Origin: Alligator mississippiensis
Taxonomy: Eukaryota > Chordata > Crocodylia > Alligatoridae
Length of the DNA stretch: 64,000 nucleotides
Reading direction: 5' to 3'
Assembly (NCBI RefSeq): GCF_030867095.1
Contig: NC_081831.1
Coordinates: forward strand, 18,266,001-18,330,000
Shown: one piece after another, positions 1-12,180 of the stretch
Numbering within the stretch: position 1 is the stretch's first letter
Layout of the letters: each line of letters starts with the position of its first letter
The notes under the pieces: model-generated
Told to the model about the DNA's origin: nothing
The model's database searches: none
What the model saw: only the letters and a program-made list of their open reading frames with translations
Made by a program: the position numbers and the translations under genes

Positions 1-112
1 GAACAAAGAGACTGCTCCTGCCCCAAAGTAATTACAACCTAAATTATAAGGGGTGACAAGAGGAGGGTACAGAGAAGGAAGGAAACAGTGAGACAGTATG
101 GTTAATAATATA
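1..112 (+). repeat. Ancient SINE remnant (3' half)
   Basis: The stretch reads like the second half of an old amniote SINE: 'actgctcctgcccc' followed by 'ggtacagagaaggaagg' and 'gtgagacagtatggtta'. Two other pieces of what looks like the same family occur at 9600-9700 (minus) and 17455-17525 (plus). Recognition is from memory of the family pattern, so the family name is left open. Confidence 0.5.
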
Positions 113-2109
113 GTAACCACCCTGCTATCTATAGATTTGCCCTCCAAAGGGTTTTGGATGATCCAGTCAGCTAGATACTTTGGATTTACCTTGTTCTTAG
201 CTGGAGATATACAGAAGGCTTGCTGGTTGCTAAATGAGGTGTAGAGGAATTTTAATTCTCCTTTTTTCTACCTCCATTGCAGTGTTATGCTCAGAAGTAG
301 CAAACCAGGTCAAGACCAGCAGTGTTATCTTTGTGTGTACCCTTTCTAAGGCAACCTACTTGGGGTGCAAAAGTATTGCCTGTCAGTCATTACATATCTG
401 TGAATGCAATGTCTTCTGTGAATAACAGTGTCAGGCATGGGACAGAGGTGAGTGGACTCTCTTCTTGTATCTGTGAGAATGCAAGTGACCTGAAAGCTAG
501 GACAGGACATGGAAACAGGAACATAGTGCCTTCTTAAAAGAAACCACAGTAGGGATACTTCCTATTTGGGGTCCTTATCAGCCGTCAAAAAGAGACAAAA
601 GAGCCATTGTCATCTGCTTTTTCAAACAATAACAGCCAGTCAGTTCCTGAAGAGCAAAGTCTGCTCCTGCAGCATTCACAGTCATTTTTCGTGTTTCAGT
701 AGCACCAAGAAACTCCAACAGAGATTGTTCCTGTTGTGCCCAAACAACATCTCTCAAGCAACAGACTAACGAACTCCCATCCTCACCAAGGCACCAGGTG
801 TTGGAATGGACCCAAATGCCTGCTGTGCCCCCATATCAATATAGTCTAGACCACATCACCATTTTACAAAGGGAAACTGAGAAATGAATTAGCTTGCTTT
901 CTGTTAAAACACAAAAGTATCACAGAGCTGGGATCTAAACCAGGGACTCTGGAACCTCTACAAGATAATCATCTCAAGATCTCAACTGAGCTGTTTGCAA
1001 TGGATGCCTCTCCAACTCTACCTCCGTTGGCGATTGAGAAAGCTTTGGCTCCGGTACTACTAGAGACATTAGCTTTCCTTCCTTCTGGCTATCCATCTTA
1101 GCTTGTTCCTTGTACCCTTGCTTTTGCCAAGTGCTTGGTTTTCTGCTTTTTACTTATGGGGTAAAACCCCACCTACCAATTCATGGTAAATAACTCAGAA
1201 GAGGTGATACAATGGCAAAGTAGGAAGGATTTGCACCAATCAACTCTTGACATGCAGAAGGTTTATATTATAGGAAAGGAATTCCAGTCCTCTGCTTCTG
1301 TAGCAGTTTCAGCACCATCATTTTATTCTGAAAAAGTGCATCCGATTGCTAAAACTGGCTTGTTGCCATTTGCTTATCATTAGCTAATTTTTCCATTATT
1401 AAAATGTCTGTTTTTAATTATCCCTGCAGGAACTCCTTTGTAAAATGATGCCACTTTGGGTATTTGTTTTTTTAAGATTTTACATTTTTCTTTATAGCTT
1501 TTAAAAATTATTTTAATGATATGGCATTTTAATGGCATGTACAGCAGCCGCAGTGTGCACTCAGCTTATAGGGTGATGGAGTGGCTTTCTCAGTATCTTT
1601 TATTGTTATTAGAAACATTCATTAAGTCTCACTCCTTTGAAATAAGCATGTAAAAATTAACATCCCCATATTACAGCTGGGGAAGCTACCGCACAGAAAG
1701 GTAAAGGCCAAGACTTTCAAACTTGGATGATTAAAGTTAAACATCTAAATCAATATTTAGACACTAAATAAGTAGCCTGATTTTTATAGGAAGCAGAGTT
1801 CTTTGGAAAGCCCATGTGAGTGGCACATGCTTAGCAACTCTGGAAATCAGGCCATTTCTGTGGGGAACTAAACACAGACTTTTCTAAGCCCCCCGGTTGG
1901 AAAAAGTTGTCTTAAATGAACAAGTCACATGACTAGAAGAAACACCCAAGAGTCATCACCTCCATCTCCTCCTAGAGCTATGAAACCCTTGCCAAAGAGA
2001 AGTAGGACTTCTGGTGCGTTGAGGGGAGTGGCAAGTGCAGACTTCCTAGGAATCCTCCTTTTGATACCCCTCTAAATCAGTGCCTGAGCCTTGTCCTGCT
2101 CACCCATCC
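113..2109. other. Intergenic DNA with MIR-like fragments
   Basis: No gene is seen. Two short MIR-like fragments in antisense orientation are suggested. At 850-955 'cattttacaaagggaaactgag' leads into 'cacagagctgggatctaaacc'. At 1655-1710 'ccatattacagctggggaagc' leads into 'cacagaaaggtaaagg'. The stretch 1700-1870, with repeated 'taaatc..tttagacacta' and 'aaatcaggcc', resembles old fold-back repeat debris. The remainder is anonymous. Confidence 0.4.
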
Positions 2110-2117
2110 TTAGTTAC

Positions 2118-2733
2118 TAGGGCTGTGCGAAGCTTTGGTCCCTGATTCAATTCAGTGGAGATTCACCCCGATTCGGTGGCTGAATCTCCTCGGAATCAAA
2201 TCAGGAGACCCTTTAATCTCTCCAAATCAAATTGGAGCCCTCTGAATTGATTCAGAGAGATTCAGAAAGATTCAGACCCAGATACAGCTTTAAATGTTTT
2301 CTCTCAAGGTAGCAGGTGGCTCTTGAATGCAGTGATGGTGGGATGGATGGAGCGTCCCACAGGAGTGCGGGGGTGGTCCCCAGCGTGCTCAGCAGCAGAC
2401 CCACAAGTGGACTAGAAGTACTTCCGGTCCACTTCTGGGTTTGCCACCGAGCATGTGGGGGACCTCCGCGCGCTCCTGTGGGATGCTCCATGTGCCCCAG
2501 CATCCCAACGTTCATGAGCCGCGCCTGGTACCTTGAGGTATGTAGAAAAAAACAAAGCTGTGTCTATGTCTGAATTGCTGATTCTCCAAATCAGGATCAA
2601 ATCTTCAAATTCGGATTCAAATTTGGATTTGGCTGAATCTTATCGGGGACAGTGATCCAAATCAACAAATCGAATAACTGTCCCTGATTTCGGCTGAAAT
2701 AGAATTGAATACATCCCATTTCGCACACCCCTA
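2118..2733. mobile_element. Non-autonomous hAT-type MITE with fold-back interior and exact 8-bp TSD
   Basis: The ends are 14-bp terminal inverted repeats, TAGGGCTGTGCGAA on the left and the complement of TAGGGGTGTGCGAA on the right, with one mismatch. The element is flanked by the identical octamer TTAGTTAC at 2110-2117 and 2734-2741, the target duplication length of hAT transposons. The interior is a long imperfect inverted repeat centred near 2425. The arms at about 2294-2424 and 2427-2560 pair over about 130 bp, including a matching 'tcccacaggag' block. Short open frames on both strands inside it are palindrome artefacts. No transposase is present, so it was mobilised in trans. Confidence 0.85.
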
Positions 2734-2834
2734 TTAGTTACACTACTGTACCCCACTTCCTCTTTACGTTCATCTAGGAGCCATAGGGAGATTATATGCA
2801 GGCAGTGAAAAAGAGGGAACATTAAGAGGGGCTG

Positions 2835-3135
2835 TGACAATCACGTCGTTTGACATCCTACATAACACAAGTCACAGGATTCCCCTGACCCCATTCCTGC
2901 TTTCAGACCAAGAGTGATTGTTGAATTAGTGTGTGGCTTTTTAGGAGAAATGTATCCCAATCTTGATTTTAAAATATCCACTACAAGAGAATCCACCACA
3001 CTCTCTAGTATGTGATTGCAGTGGTTGATTATGCCCACATTAAAAACCTTACAGCTTACTTCCAGAGTGAATTTGTTCAGCTCAACTTTCAGCCACTAGC
3101 TCTTTCTAAACCTTCATCTGCTGAACTGTGTTAAC
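2835..3135 (-). mobile_element. Degraded CR1-like LINE fragment, reverse transcriptase C-terminus
   Basis: On the minus strand the translation contains INHCNHILESVVDSLVVDILKSRLG. This aligns with the CR1 segment usually reading 'VxNHWNxLPxxVVDSPSLEILKxxLG', upstream of a divergent end. It is old and the reading frame is broken. It lies antisense to the CR1 copies that follow at 3685 and 4556. Confidence 0.6.
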
Positions 3136-3200
3136 AAATTTTTGTTTCTAGAGACATAACTGGCCACTATTGCACCCTGGCTATTCCTCATCCCTACCCC

Positions 3201-3590
3201 CATTTCCCTACATCCCAAACCTTCCCTGCGGCAGCTCCAGCTCCAGCTCCAGTTCTGTCAGTGGGAAGGCAGAGCAGCAGCAGCACTGATGTGCTATGCT
3301 GGAGGAGTTGTTGAATGTTTCCTGCTCTGGAGGAGATGTTGCTTCCTTTTTCTGCTGCCAACTTGCATGTCAAGCGACCAAAAAACCCCACCAGTTTTCA
3401 GTAACAAAAAAATGAAGTGACATCTCTCTTGGCAGCAGAAAACCTCAGTTCAGAACTACATTTCTCAGAATGCCCTTCACCGAACCCTCTGTCACTTGCA
3501 TGCTGCTGCACCATTATTGCTGCTCTGCCCTTTCCACTGCCTGTGCCAGAGCCAGAGCTGCTGCCAGGGGAAGGGTGGAACAGGGGACAT
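3201..3590. repeat. Imperfect fold-back (inverted) repeat
   Basis: Left arm about 3201-3390 and right arm about 3415-3590 are partial reverse complements. The left 'gcagctccagctccagctcc' and 'ggcagagcagcagcagc' mirror the right 'gagccagagctgctgcc' and 'tgctgctctgccc'. Near the axis 'tttctgctgccaacttgcatgtca' mirrors 'tgacatctctcttggcagcagaaa'. Terminal repeats and a target duplication could not be fixed. It resembles a fold-back MITE and sits directly upstream of a CR1 copy. Confidence 0.55.
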
Positions 3591-3684
3591 GAGGCTGCAG
3601 TGTTCCCCAGGCTCTTTTCTGGTGTCCCCTCTTAGCCACTTGTCCATCCATCCTTGTGCTACTGACTGTTTCCCATGAAGGTAT

Positions 3685-4555
3685 TTACAGACTGTAAACA
3701 AGTTTGGAGATAGGCTACAGATACAGGCAGACCTAGACAGGCTAGCAAGTTGGGCGCATTGGAAGCTGATGAAGTTCAGCGTTGGGAAATGTAAAGTACT
3801 CCGCCTCTGGAAAGCAACTCCCAACATGCCTACAGGTTTGGTGGTACCAAACTGACTAGCACCACAAACGTAAGGAACCTGGGGGTAATAATAGACCACA
3901 GTATGAATATGAGGCGGTGGTGTGATGCTGTAGCCAGTAAGACAAATAATACTCTGGCATGAATCAATCGATACATCTACAGCAAAACCAAGGAGATGAT
4001 TCTCCTCCACACAGCACTGGTGAGACTGCAGCTGGAGTACTGCATCCAGTTTTGGGCTCCACAATTCAAAAAGGATGTGGAGAAGCTTAAGAGAGTGCAG
4101 AGGAGAGCCATGTGCATGATCAGAGGTCAGGAAAACAGACCTTATGTCAAGAGGCTGAGAGCTATGGGACTCTTCAGCCTGGAAAAGCACAGGCTCGGGG
4201 GCCATCTGATGACCACCTATAAGTTTACAAGGGGTGTTCACCAGGATCTGGGGGAACATTTGGTCACCAGAGTGCCCCAAGGGATGACAAGGTCGAACGG
4301 TTATAAACTCCTGCAAGACCGTTTTAGGCTGGACATAAGGAAGAACTTTTTTACTGTCCAAGCCCCCGAGGTCTGGAACGGCCTGCCGCTGGAGGTGCTT
4401 CAAGCACCTACTTTGAACACCTTCAAGAGAAACCTGGATGTTTTTCTTGCTGGGATCCTATGACCCCAGCTGACTTCCTGCCCCTGGGGCGGGGGGCTGG
4501 ACTCGATGATCTTCCGAGGTCCCTTCCAGCCCTAATGTCTATGAAGCCTATGAAG
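3685..4555 (+). mobile_element. CR1 LINE copy, 5'-truncated, C-terminal RT with 3' tail
   Basis: The copy begins within the RT domain, with degraded frames around 3700-3990. An open frame at 3996-4463 (155 aa) then covers the CR1 C-terminal region: [37 protein letters not shown] and FRLDIRKNFFTV blocks, ending naturally at LAGIL. The 3' UTR reads 'ctggactcgatgatcttccg' and ends in the tail unit 'tctatgaagcctatgaag'. It belongs to the same subfamily as the copy at 55395. It is joined directly to a second CR1 at 4556. Confidence 0.9.
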
Positions 4556-5242
4556 AACTCTGCAGAAAAGGACCTGGGAGTGACAGTGGACAATAAGCTG
4601 AATATAACCAGTAGTGTGCCCTTGTTGCCAAGAAGGCTAACAGCATACTGGGCTGCATTGGTAGGAGTGTTGCCAGCCGGTCCAGGAAAGTGATTATTCC
4701 CCTCTATTCAGCACTGGTGAGGCCACATCTGGAGTACTGTGTTCAGTTTTGGGCCTCCCACTGCAGAAAGGATGTGGACAAATTGGATAGGATCCAGCAG
4801 AAGGCAACAAAAACGGTGAAGGGACTGGGACACATGACTTATGAGGAAAGACTGAGGGAACTGGGCTTATTTAGCTTAGAGAAGAGAAGACTGAGGGTGG
4901 ATGTAATATCAGCCTTCAACTACCTGAAGAGGGGTTTGAAAGAGGATGGAACTAGACTGTTTTTAGTGGTGGCAGATAACAGAACAAGGAGCAACAGTCT
5001 TGAGTTGCAGCAAGGGAAGTTTAGGCTAGATATTAGGAAGGATTTTCTCGCTAGGAGGGTAGTAAAACACTGGAACAGGTTACCCAGAGAGGTGGTGGAA
5101 GCTCCATCCTTGGAGATTTTTAAAACCTGGCTAGACAAAGCTTTGGCTGGGATGATCTAGTTGGGGATGGTCTTACTTTGAGCAGAGGGTTGGACTAGAT
5201 GACCTCCTGAGGTCCCTTCCAACCCTAACTTTCTGTGATTCT
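4556..5242 (+). mobile_element. CR1 LINE copy of a different subfamily, 5'-truncated
   Basis: This copy starts at a KDLGVTVDNKLN-coding segment. It has a frameshift near 4616 and then an open frame at 4690-5160 (156 aa) with [31 protein letters not shown] and [19 protein letters not shown] blocks. The 3' end reads 'ttggactagatgacctcctg' and closes with 'ctttctgtgattctaa', the classical CR1 terminal octamer type. That differs from the 'cctatgaaa' tail of its upstream neighbour, so two CR1 lineages are juxtaposed. Confidence 0.9.
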
Positions 5243-7165
5243 AACTGGATGCAGTATTTCAGTAGCACTTACACCATTGCCAAATACAGGCATAAAATAA
5301 CTTTCCTTGTCCTATCGTCTGTTTATACCTCCCAAGATTTTATTAGCCTTTTGACATGACATCATACCATAAGCTCATGACTTACCCACCATCATCCCTA
5401 AGTTTTTTTCAATCGCAGCTTCCTTGGCTAGGTTCTTCCACTCGCACGTAAAGATCTGCGTTCTTTGTTTCTTGCAGTACAGTCTGGCATTTTGCTATAT
5501 TGAAACCCATATGGTTTCCTTGTCCTGCATGATTCAGATCATGCATTATCAGTTGACAGTTGTATAGGGCATCATACAGACAATGCAAAAAGCAAATAAA
5601 TTAGCTTCCTTGAACTTCTACTTTTGACAGACATTATCATTTATCTAGGGTGGTTCAGAAAGGTGTGATCTGTTGGACTATTTGGCCTGGTGAGGTCCCT
5701 TCCAGCCCTCTTGCTGTGATTTTGTAGACTCATAGCTTCGATAAGAATCAGAGATATGGCTTTGCAAAAGTGCAGCGATATGGAGCTCAAGTTCAAAACA
5801 TTCAGTAGGTTTCATGCATGAGCTACTGGGGCCAGCTGAAGTCAAATGGCACAGAAGTAAATATTCTGCCTGCTGTATATGTAAGCAAGTTAACATGAAC
5901 ACCCAACAAACCCACAGGGATATAAACTAAGTGTTGGGCCTTGGTGGTTGTCAAAGTCCAACCTGCAATGTAATACTAGCTAAAGTAAAAGAAAAGGGGA
6001 AGGGGAATTGCAGGATGCGTTGCTTGTTTCCTTCTAGTGCCCAGCAGATAGCAAGAGCAGTATAAAGACTCCCTTTGTTTACCTCCAGTTGCTTTGATGC
6101 TCAATCAGGAAACCCCCTTCACAAAACAGAACGTGACCCGAGCCAGCCCCTTGGGATGCAGGGATACATTCTCCAGGCCCTTTGGTCTGTGTGTTTAGAC
6201 TCATGCCACACTGAATCCCATCTGGGGGAAGAGCTGTTTCAGAAGGCCATGAATAGCAGCTTTCATCGGCTGTCACTTTCCATTACCACTGCCACGACAT
6301 GGAAATGCACTTGGAGTGGCTTTGCAGCTTGGGAGTTTGGCTGGGCCCTGGGAAGAGAAGTTTCCTCTGCATCCTGAGGCAGAGAGATATTGATCCACAT
6401 TCTCCTTTTGCTCTGTTGATCTGTTTAGATTTAACCCATAGTCATGACTTCAGTCCAGCTGGCTGTATCGCTAAGCCCCACTGACGCCAGGTCAGTAACT
6501 CCCCTTTTTGCCCGTATGCAGGAAAGGGTTTGCAGAAGTGATGGAGACCTCCACAGGCTTTTATGCCAGGTCATATAGACAGCACACAAGTTAAATCCCA
6601 AGAAGCTTGACATGGTTCTGCCACCTTCGCACCTGAATGCTAGGAATCTGGATGCGTGGATTTTCAGAGAAACCCTTAAAAATCAAGCTCCAGTCTGTTG
6701 TGCAATAAGATCTCAAAACATCTTATGGTAGATCAGAAGCTGGCTCTGTTGTCTTTCCCATGTATCTTAAACTTTACTTTATATATCAGCTCTCTGCCCA
6801 AGAGCCAGTGCCACCCTAAACATAGCTGCATTTCAGTGCTTGGAGGGATGTAGCCCAAGGAACTGTGGGGTTTTTTGTAAAGGATTGAGAAGTGCTGGGT
6901 ACTGAGTCTTTTCAAAGAATTGGACCTTATTTAGGTGCCTGAACAGGAGCTGATCTCCATTGAAAATCTATCCCCATGTAAATGGGAAGTATTTTAGTAT
7001 TACTTTAAAAGCTGGGAAAAAAAAAACCTCATTCCTCATTGTTCTGTCCTGAAGTTTAGACTCTGTCCTGTCTTAGATTCACAAGATATGATCAAGTGTC
7101 AGCAATGATCTGTACCAGTATGTTACAGATATGCCTGTCAAAAAATAGACCACTGAACAGGTGAT
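5243..7165. other. Intergenic DNA with a CR1 3'-end fragment at 5655-5732
   Basis: The 5250-5560 stretch, with 'gtatttcagtagcacttacacc' and 'ctcatgacttacccaccatca', looks like an old antisense interspersed repeat whose family I cannot fix. At 5655-5732 a CR1 3' end is visible ('ggcctggtgaggtcccttcc' then 'cttgctgtgattttgtag', plus strand). From 5733 to 7165 there is only anonymous sequence. Short frames around 6075-6377 have no recognisable domain. Confidence 0.4.
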
Positions 7166-7169
7166 AAAA

Positions 7170-7340
7170 AGGCAGGGAGACCTAAACTATATTTCTAGCT
7201 CTGCTACTGATCTATGAATTGGCCACAGAGACATCACCTCATTGTGCTTAAATATTCAGGACTCTAAAATGGAGTAAATATGCCTTTCTGCCTTGCAAAA
7301 CATTTTGAGATCTCCGGATGGTAAGTAGTGAGTATTGTTA
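7170..7340 (+). repeat. MIR-like SINE
   Basis: The order of motifs follows MIR: 'ctagctctgctactgatcta', then a degraded 'ggacatcacctc' core, then 'ctaaaatggagtaaatatgcc' and 'ttttgagatctccggatgg'. Divergence is high, consistent with an old insertion. Confidence 0.55.
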
Positions 7341-10300
7341 CACTACTGGGTAATCCAGGTTTCTGAGGAACATTTCTTTGTGCTAGGATTGAAATTTCTC
7401 AGCTGGGAAACAATATGGAAAGCTACACCGTGAGCAAGCAGGGTGTTGTTCATGCAGTATCTGATGCTGGTACCTTCATCCTCTGGAATATTCAGAGTTA
7501 AAAAACCTCCCTGGCTTTATAGTATTGCACTAATAGAAAAGCCATCCCCCATATCTTCACCCAACTGGCATAAACACATGAGTCAGAAAACCACCTGAGC
7601 GTGTGTCACTGAGATAAACAGCAAAGCTGCACACAACCAACAACACACACGCATTTTCCTCTGGGAAGATTCTTAAAATGAATTGTGCCGAGCTCATCAA
7701 ATACCATTTCAAATCTGTTGTTACTTCCATTTTCTTCAGAAATAAACTTTAATGTGTCCTGCCTTATTTCTTTCTCCAGACGAGCGCGCTGGTGCTGGAA
7801 GGAATGATGGCTGTGGCTCGGCTTGTGAAATGAATTTTTCAGCTGGGGGGCAGCCAAAGGAAACAGATGGGTTTTATGATAACAAATTGGAAAGGAGATA
7901 AAGCAGTAGATGGGAGATTCTGGGATTAGGATGCTCAGCATTTTCTTTAATGTTGGTTTTGGGTTGTTGGGGCTTGGAATGAGAAGGAGCATTGTGCCTT
8001 CTGGGTATTTGAAAGTGAACCAGTGGGTTTCTTGCAAAACCACCTGGTGTGAGGGCCAGTTTCAGGACTGTGTGCCATGCTTTTGAGTTAAGGCTCTCAA
8101 AATCCTGCTAGGAACAGAATACAGGGGGAGATGGGAAAGCAAAAGGGTTCCTGTAATGCTGAGCCAGGAAGAGCTTGGAGAAAGAAGAGAGCAGGGGTCC
8201 TGCAAGGCGCAGAGGGCTGTGGCCTAGGGGAGCTCCTGTAAGGATAAAGCAAATGTCTGAGCTTGAGATGCTGGAGATTGGGGAGGATGGGAGAACTGTA
8301 ATACTGCTGTAGGTTTCTGTGATGGTTCCCCTGCAGCAGAGGAAGATGGTGGTGAGTCCTGCCAGCTGGAGCAGACTTCAGCTGCCTAGTCTGTCCCCCC
8401 TGTGCTTCATTCTTTTTTGTTTCATCTGTCTAACCTGTGGTTCATTTGGCCAATACAGAAAAGAAATGTTTCTTCCTTTCTCTAGCTTGGTGGAATTGCT
8501 CAGACCAGCTCTTGCCATCCATGAGCTCTGGCCATCCTTGTCTATGAGGTAGCAGCAAAACCCAGAGGGTCATGAAGCACAGCTTCACAAAGGAGCATGG
8601 GTCCACACAGGTGGCAAAAGGCCAATCAAAAACCAAGTGAAGTGGTCTTGTTGGCTTCAGCGGGCTTCATAGTGAGCACTGAGAACCTGCATTTCTCTTT
8701 TAAGGCCCCTTCCTTTCCCACTCCCCTCCACCCCCACAGCAGATGCAGCTACAAGTTCAAAGCTGACGCAGATAGATAAAGGAGGGTGGAACTAGAATAT
8801 TCATGAGAGATGGAGAAGGATCTATGTGAGGGGAAATTGGGATTCCTTGCTGTTAATCAGTGATGTCCCGAAGATTGCCAATTAATTTGTTTTACCATCT
8901 GCAGCCCCTGACAGGTGCACCAACTGGACAGCTTATCAAAGGACAGGAGTCAACATTTGCCTCCTCCCAGTAATCGGCTCTGGGCAGCTGTGCACAAGCT
9001 CTCGCTTATGTTTGTATCTATTACACAGCAGCATGATTCCAGTCGGGAAATAATAATCATATTAAAACAGCAGTGCAACCTGGCGGCTGAAGGCCTTGTT
9101 GGTACCATTCCTCACTGCGGCACTGAAAAGATTTGTTCCCAAGGGCAAGGCATCAAGTCTGCTTGATAGCGAGGTCATGGGGTAGGTGGGGTGTCAAACA
9201 AGGAGGTCCCTTGGGTGGGGTAAAAAGAAAGCAGTGGAAAAGCAATCATAGGTAAAGGCTAAGGCATGTTTAAGGGCTGGTAGATTTCAGGGTCCATTAG
9301 ACCGAAGAGACCTGGTCAGGAGGCAAGTAGGTTCATTTTCAGAGACACAAAAGGCCATTATATTTCTTATTATTGTTGGAAGGTGGTATTGGTTGGGCAC
9401 CTAACTCTCCCCGGTGCCTTTGAAAATTTGCTCCGCTGAATGATTTGATAATAACTCGCACAGGTTCCCTCTATTTTCAAAGCTGAATTTGAATGTCCAG
9501 TTTCTAAAATCCCACTCAATGTCCCTAGGCATCAGTTCCCCAGCTGTGTGATGGAAGAGCATATCTCGTTTGTCAATGAAGAGCCTAATTTATCAGAGGT
9601 ACAGATTATCTCTTCCTATGTATATGTACACAGTACCTAGCACAATCTTTAGTCTTAGTTTTGGCTTCTGGGAGCTACAATAATAAAAATAAGCAATAAT
9701 GAAACCTTTGCCCCTAGTAGAAAGGAGTTATAAGTTTCAGTATTCAATAGTTTAAGGCAAGTTTTTCCTGAGTATGCACTAACACTACGCATGGTACTGC
9801 TACTTCTTAACAAAGCTCTTTTTCCTGGTCTTACTCTCAATTATTCTTTCAAGACACTGGATCCCAAATAATCTGGGATTATTGGGCAACAGAGCTGGTA
9901 AAAAATTACAACATCCCTGATAATTACAAGTAAAAAATCTGAACAGACCCAAAAGGCTGATGAGTTCTAGCATAGACCGTCATTCACTTGAACGTTCATA
10001 CCTGAATGTACATTATTCAGTTGCAGTCAGCCAGTCAAGGAGGAGAAATAATAACATGCGACTTGGCTGACCAATCATTACGGATACCAAAAAGTGTAAA
10101 TTAATAGTTCCTAACAACACACCAATTGCAACCTGTTCAGATAATTTACTATATTGTTACAGTTAGTGAATATATTTCAAAAGTCAAGATTCATGCAGGA
10201 ATTATTAATGTCAATGCTACATGCAGATTGGTGTCCCTCCTTTAAAAAAAAAGAAAGAGTAAGAAAAAAAGAGGTAAAATATCAGTTCAGAGAAGAAAAG

Positions 10301-12180
10301 CAAATGCAGATGTTTCCTCCACGAGGGGGCTTCTGGATTTCTTGTAATGAACACTAACGCAAAAAGGAAATGAAGAGGCTCTGTTTTCCACTATTTCCAG
10401 TTGCTAGGCATCTGTTTTTATAACTGCAAGGAGGGCTGGTGTCGGAGATGAACATTGCAGTGGATGCTGACAATCAGAGCAGGGATCCAGAGAAGAAAGT
10501 TTCAGATCTAAGGCTGGCAAATAGTCCTGGTTGGAACTTCTTCAACATGTTTTTCTCATTGAAAAATGCTAATTTGTTGAAAGCAGAACGCTTCACAGGA
10601 AAGGAGGGTTTTGACAAATTTCTCAACTCAAAAAGTTGTTAGGAAAAAGCGTCAACTTTATCAAACATTTTTCAATGTTTTTCAGATGGAAGTGGTGTAT
10701 TTCCAACACACAATTTTCCATTTTGCAATATAAGCTAATTAGAGTAAACCTTTTGAAATTGAAAGGTATTTGAAATATAAAATTTGTTTGAAAAATAAAG
10801 CATTTCATAAATGTCCAAAATGAAATTTGTTCATTGCCCTAATTCAAAAGTTTTGATTATTCTGAGACCAAAATATTTGAGAGATTGACTTTGTGTCCCA
10901 ATTTGAGATGCAAGCAATTATGAAATTCAAATTTTGATTCTAATGAATCCAGATGATGCTCGTAGGTCATTTCAGTCACTGAAAGAGGGGAAGAGTGCTA
11001 AAGGTCTCTTCTTATTTAGCGGGTTATAAAAAGGATATCAATCCTGGCTAAATCCCACCAAACAATATTGTTTATTGAACTTTGAGTGAGTTGACACAAT
11101 TTCTTCTGTTGCATTACATCCGGAGATCAAAAAAGTATAATTAAAAGTAGCATTATAATTGTGGTGTTCTCACTATCAGCTTTTAGGATCAGCAAGTAGT
11201 GGGAGTGTTAAGTCTATGAAAGGTTTAGGATGCTGAAGTGTGAAATTTGTGTTTTGAACAGATATTCACATGCTGTTTCTTGGCCTTAAAAGTAAAATGA
11301 GATGTGGTTTCTTTTGGGTCTGGGCAAGGCTTAGAGATGTGGAATCCAACTTTTATTGTTGTCATCCTACTTACAGAGGGTAGTGATTGTCTTTGCCCAG
11401 TAGCCCTGTCTTTTTGTGTTCTGGTACCCTGAGAGCTCGGTGGTGTTGTGCCAGATCCAGTCTATGAAGCCCACCACATTTTTCTACTAACAGATCTTTT
11501 ATAGGGGGCAAAAGATGAGAAGGAAATGTAATGTGACTTTGGTCAAATAGGCACACGGTAGGGCAGGGTACTACCCTTAAAGACTAACTGGTTCATAGGT
11601 TGTTACCCACAAAAACTTATGTTTCTAATTCATCAGCATCTGAAGACGTAGGTTATTGCCTATAAAAGCTCATGCCTCTCTGAAACAGTCACCAAGGTGC
11701 CACTGTATCCTACCTTCTGCCTGATTTTAGACTAACACAGTTAACCACCTCTTTGGTCAGATAGGAAATTGTGTTATGACACTTTGCTGTCAATACATTA
11801 ATGCCGCAGCAGCCTACTTAGTGCCATTAAGAAGCTCTTGCACAGAGGTTAGCTTCACAATGATAGTTACAATCAGTGACAGGATCTGCAGGAGATCACA
11901 TAGGAAGAAAATCCGAGAGGGTGGTATCAAAAAACTACTCATCTCTCCAGCAGTTTCTCCCAGAGGGTCCTCCAAGGAAGTGATTCTGTAAGTTGCTCAT
12001 GTTTCAATTTTGATGCCATTGGCATGCGGATGACACAAAGCACTATTTTACTATGAACTCAGGCGAGGCAGTATCTTTGATTTATTGATGTGAAGCATAG
12101 ACTGAAGCTTGAATGAAGGCATATAATCTGAAGCTTATTTCAGCTGGGACCTGAGGGAAGCAATAAAGGGGGAATTCTGT
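7341..12180. other. Intergenic DNA, mostly anonymous
   Basis: No gene is recognised. A 145-codon minus-strand frame at 7606-8043 is discussed under findings. The stretch 8830-9170 looks unusually free of repeats and may be conserved regulatory DNA. An antisense fragment of the ancient SINE lies at about 9600-9700 ('tatgtatatgtacacagtacc', 'tagcacaatc'). The stretch 10520-10960 is AT-rich with many 'ttgaaaa/ttttcaa' motifs in both orientations, typical of a decayed fold-back DNA element. The remainder holds nothing I can name. Confidence 0.35.
11570..11755. repeat. Fold-back interspersed repeat (unclassified)
   Basis: The segment runs from 'ttaaagactaactggttcat' to 'ttagactaacacagttaacc'. Around its middle, 'ttcatcagcatctgaagac' sits between near-mirrored 'acaaaaacttatg' and 'ataaaagctcatg'. 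This matches a repeat very common in turtle and crocodilian DNA, recognised from memory. It is non-coding. Confidence 0.5.

Noticed and set aside
3492-4403. 303-codon minus-strand frame
   Set aside because: It runs antisense through a fold-back repeat and a CR1 copy whose sense frame is clearly the real one.
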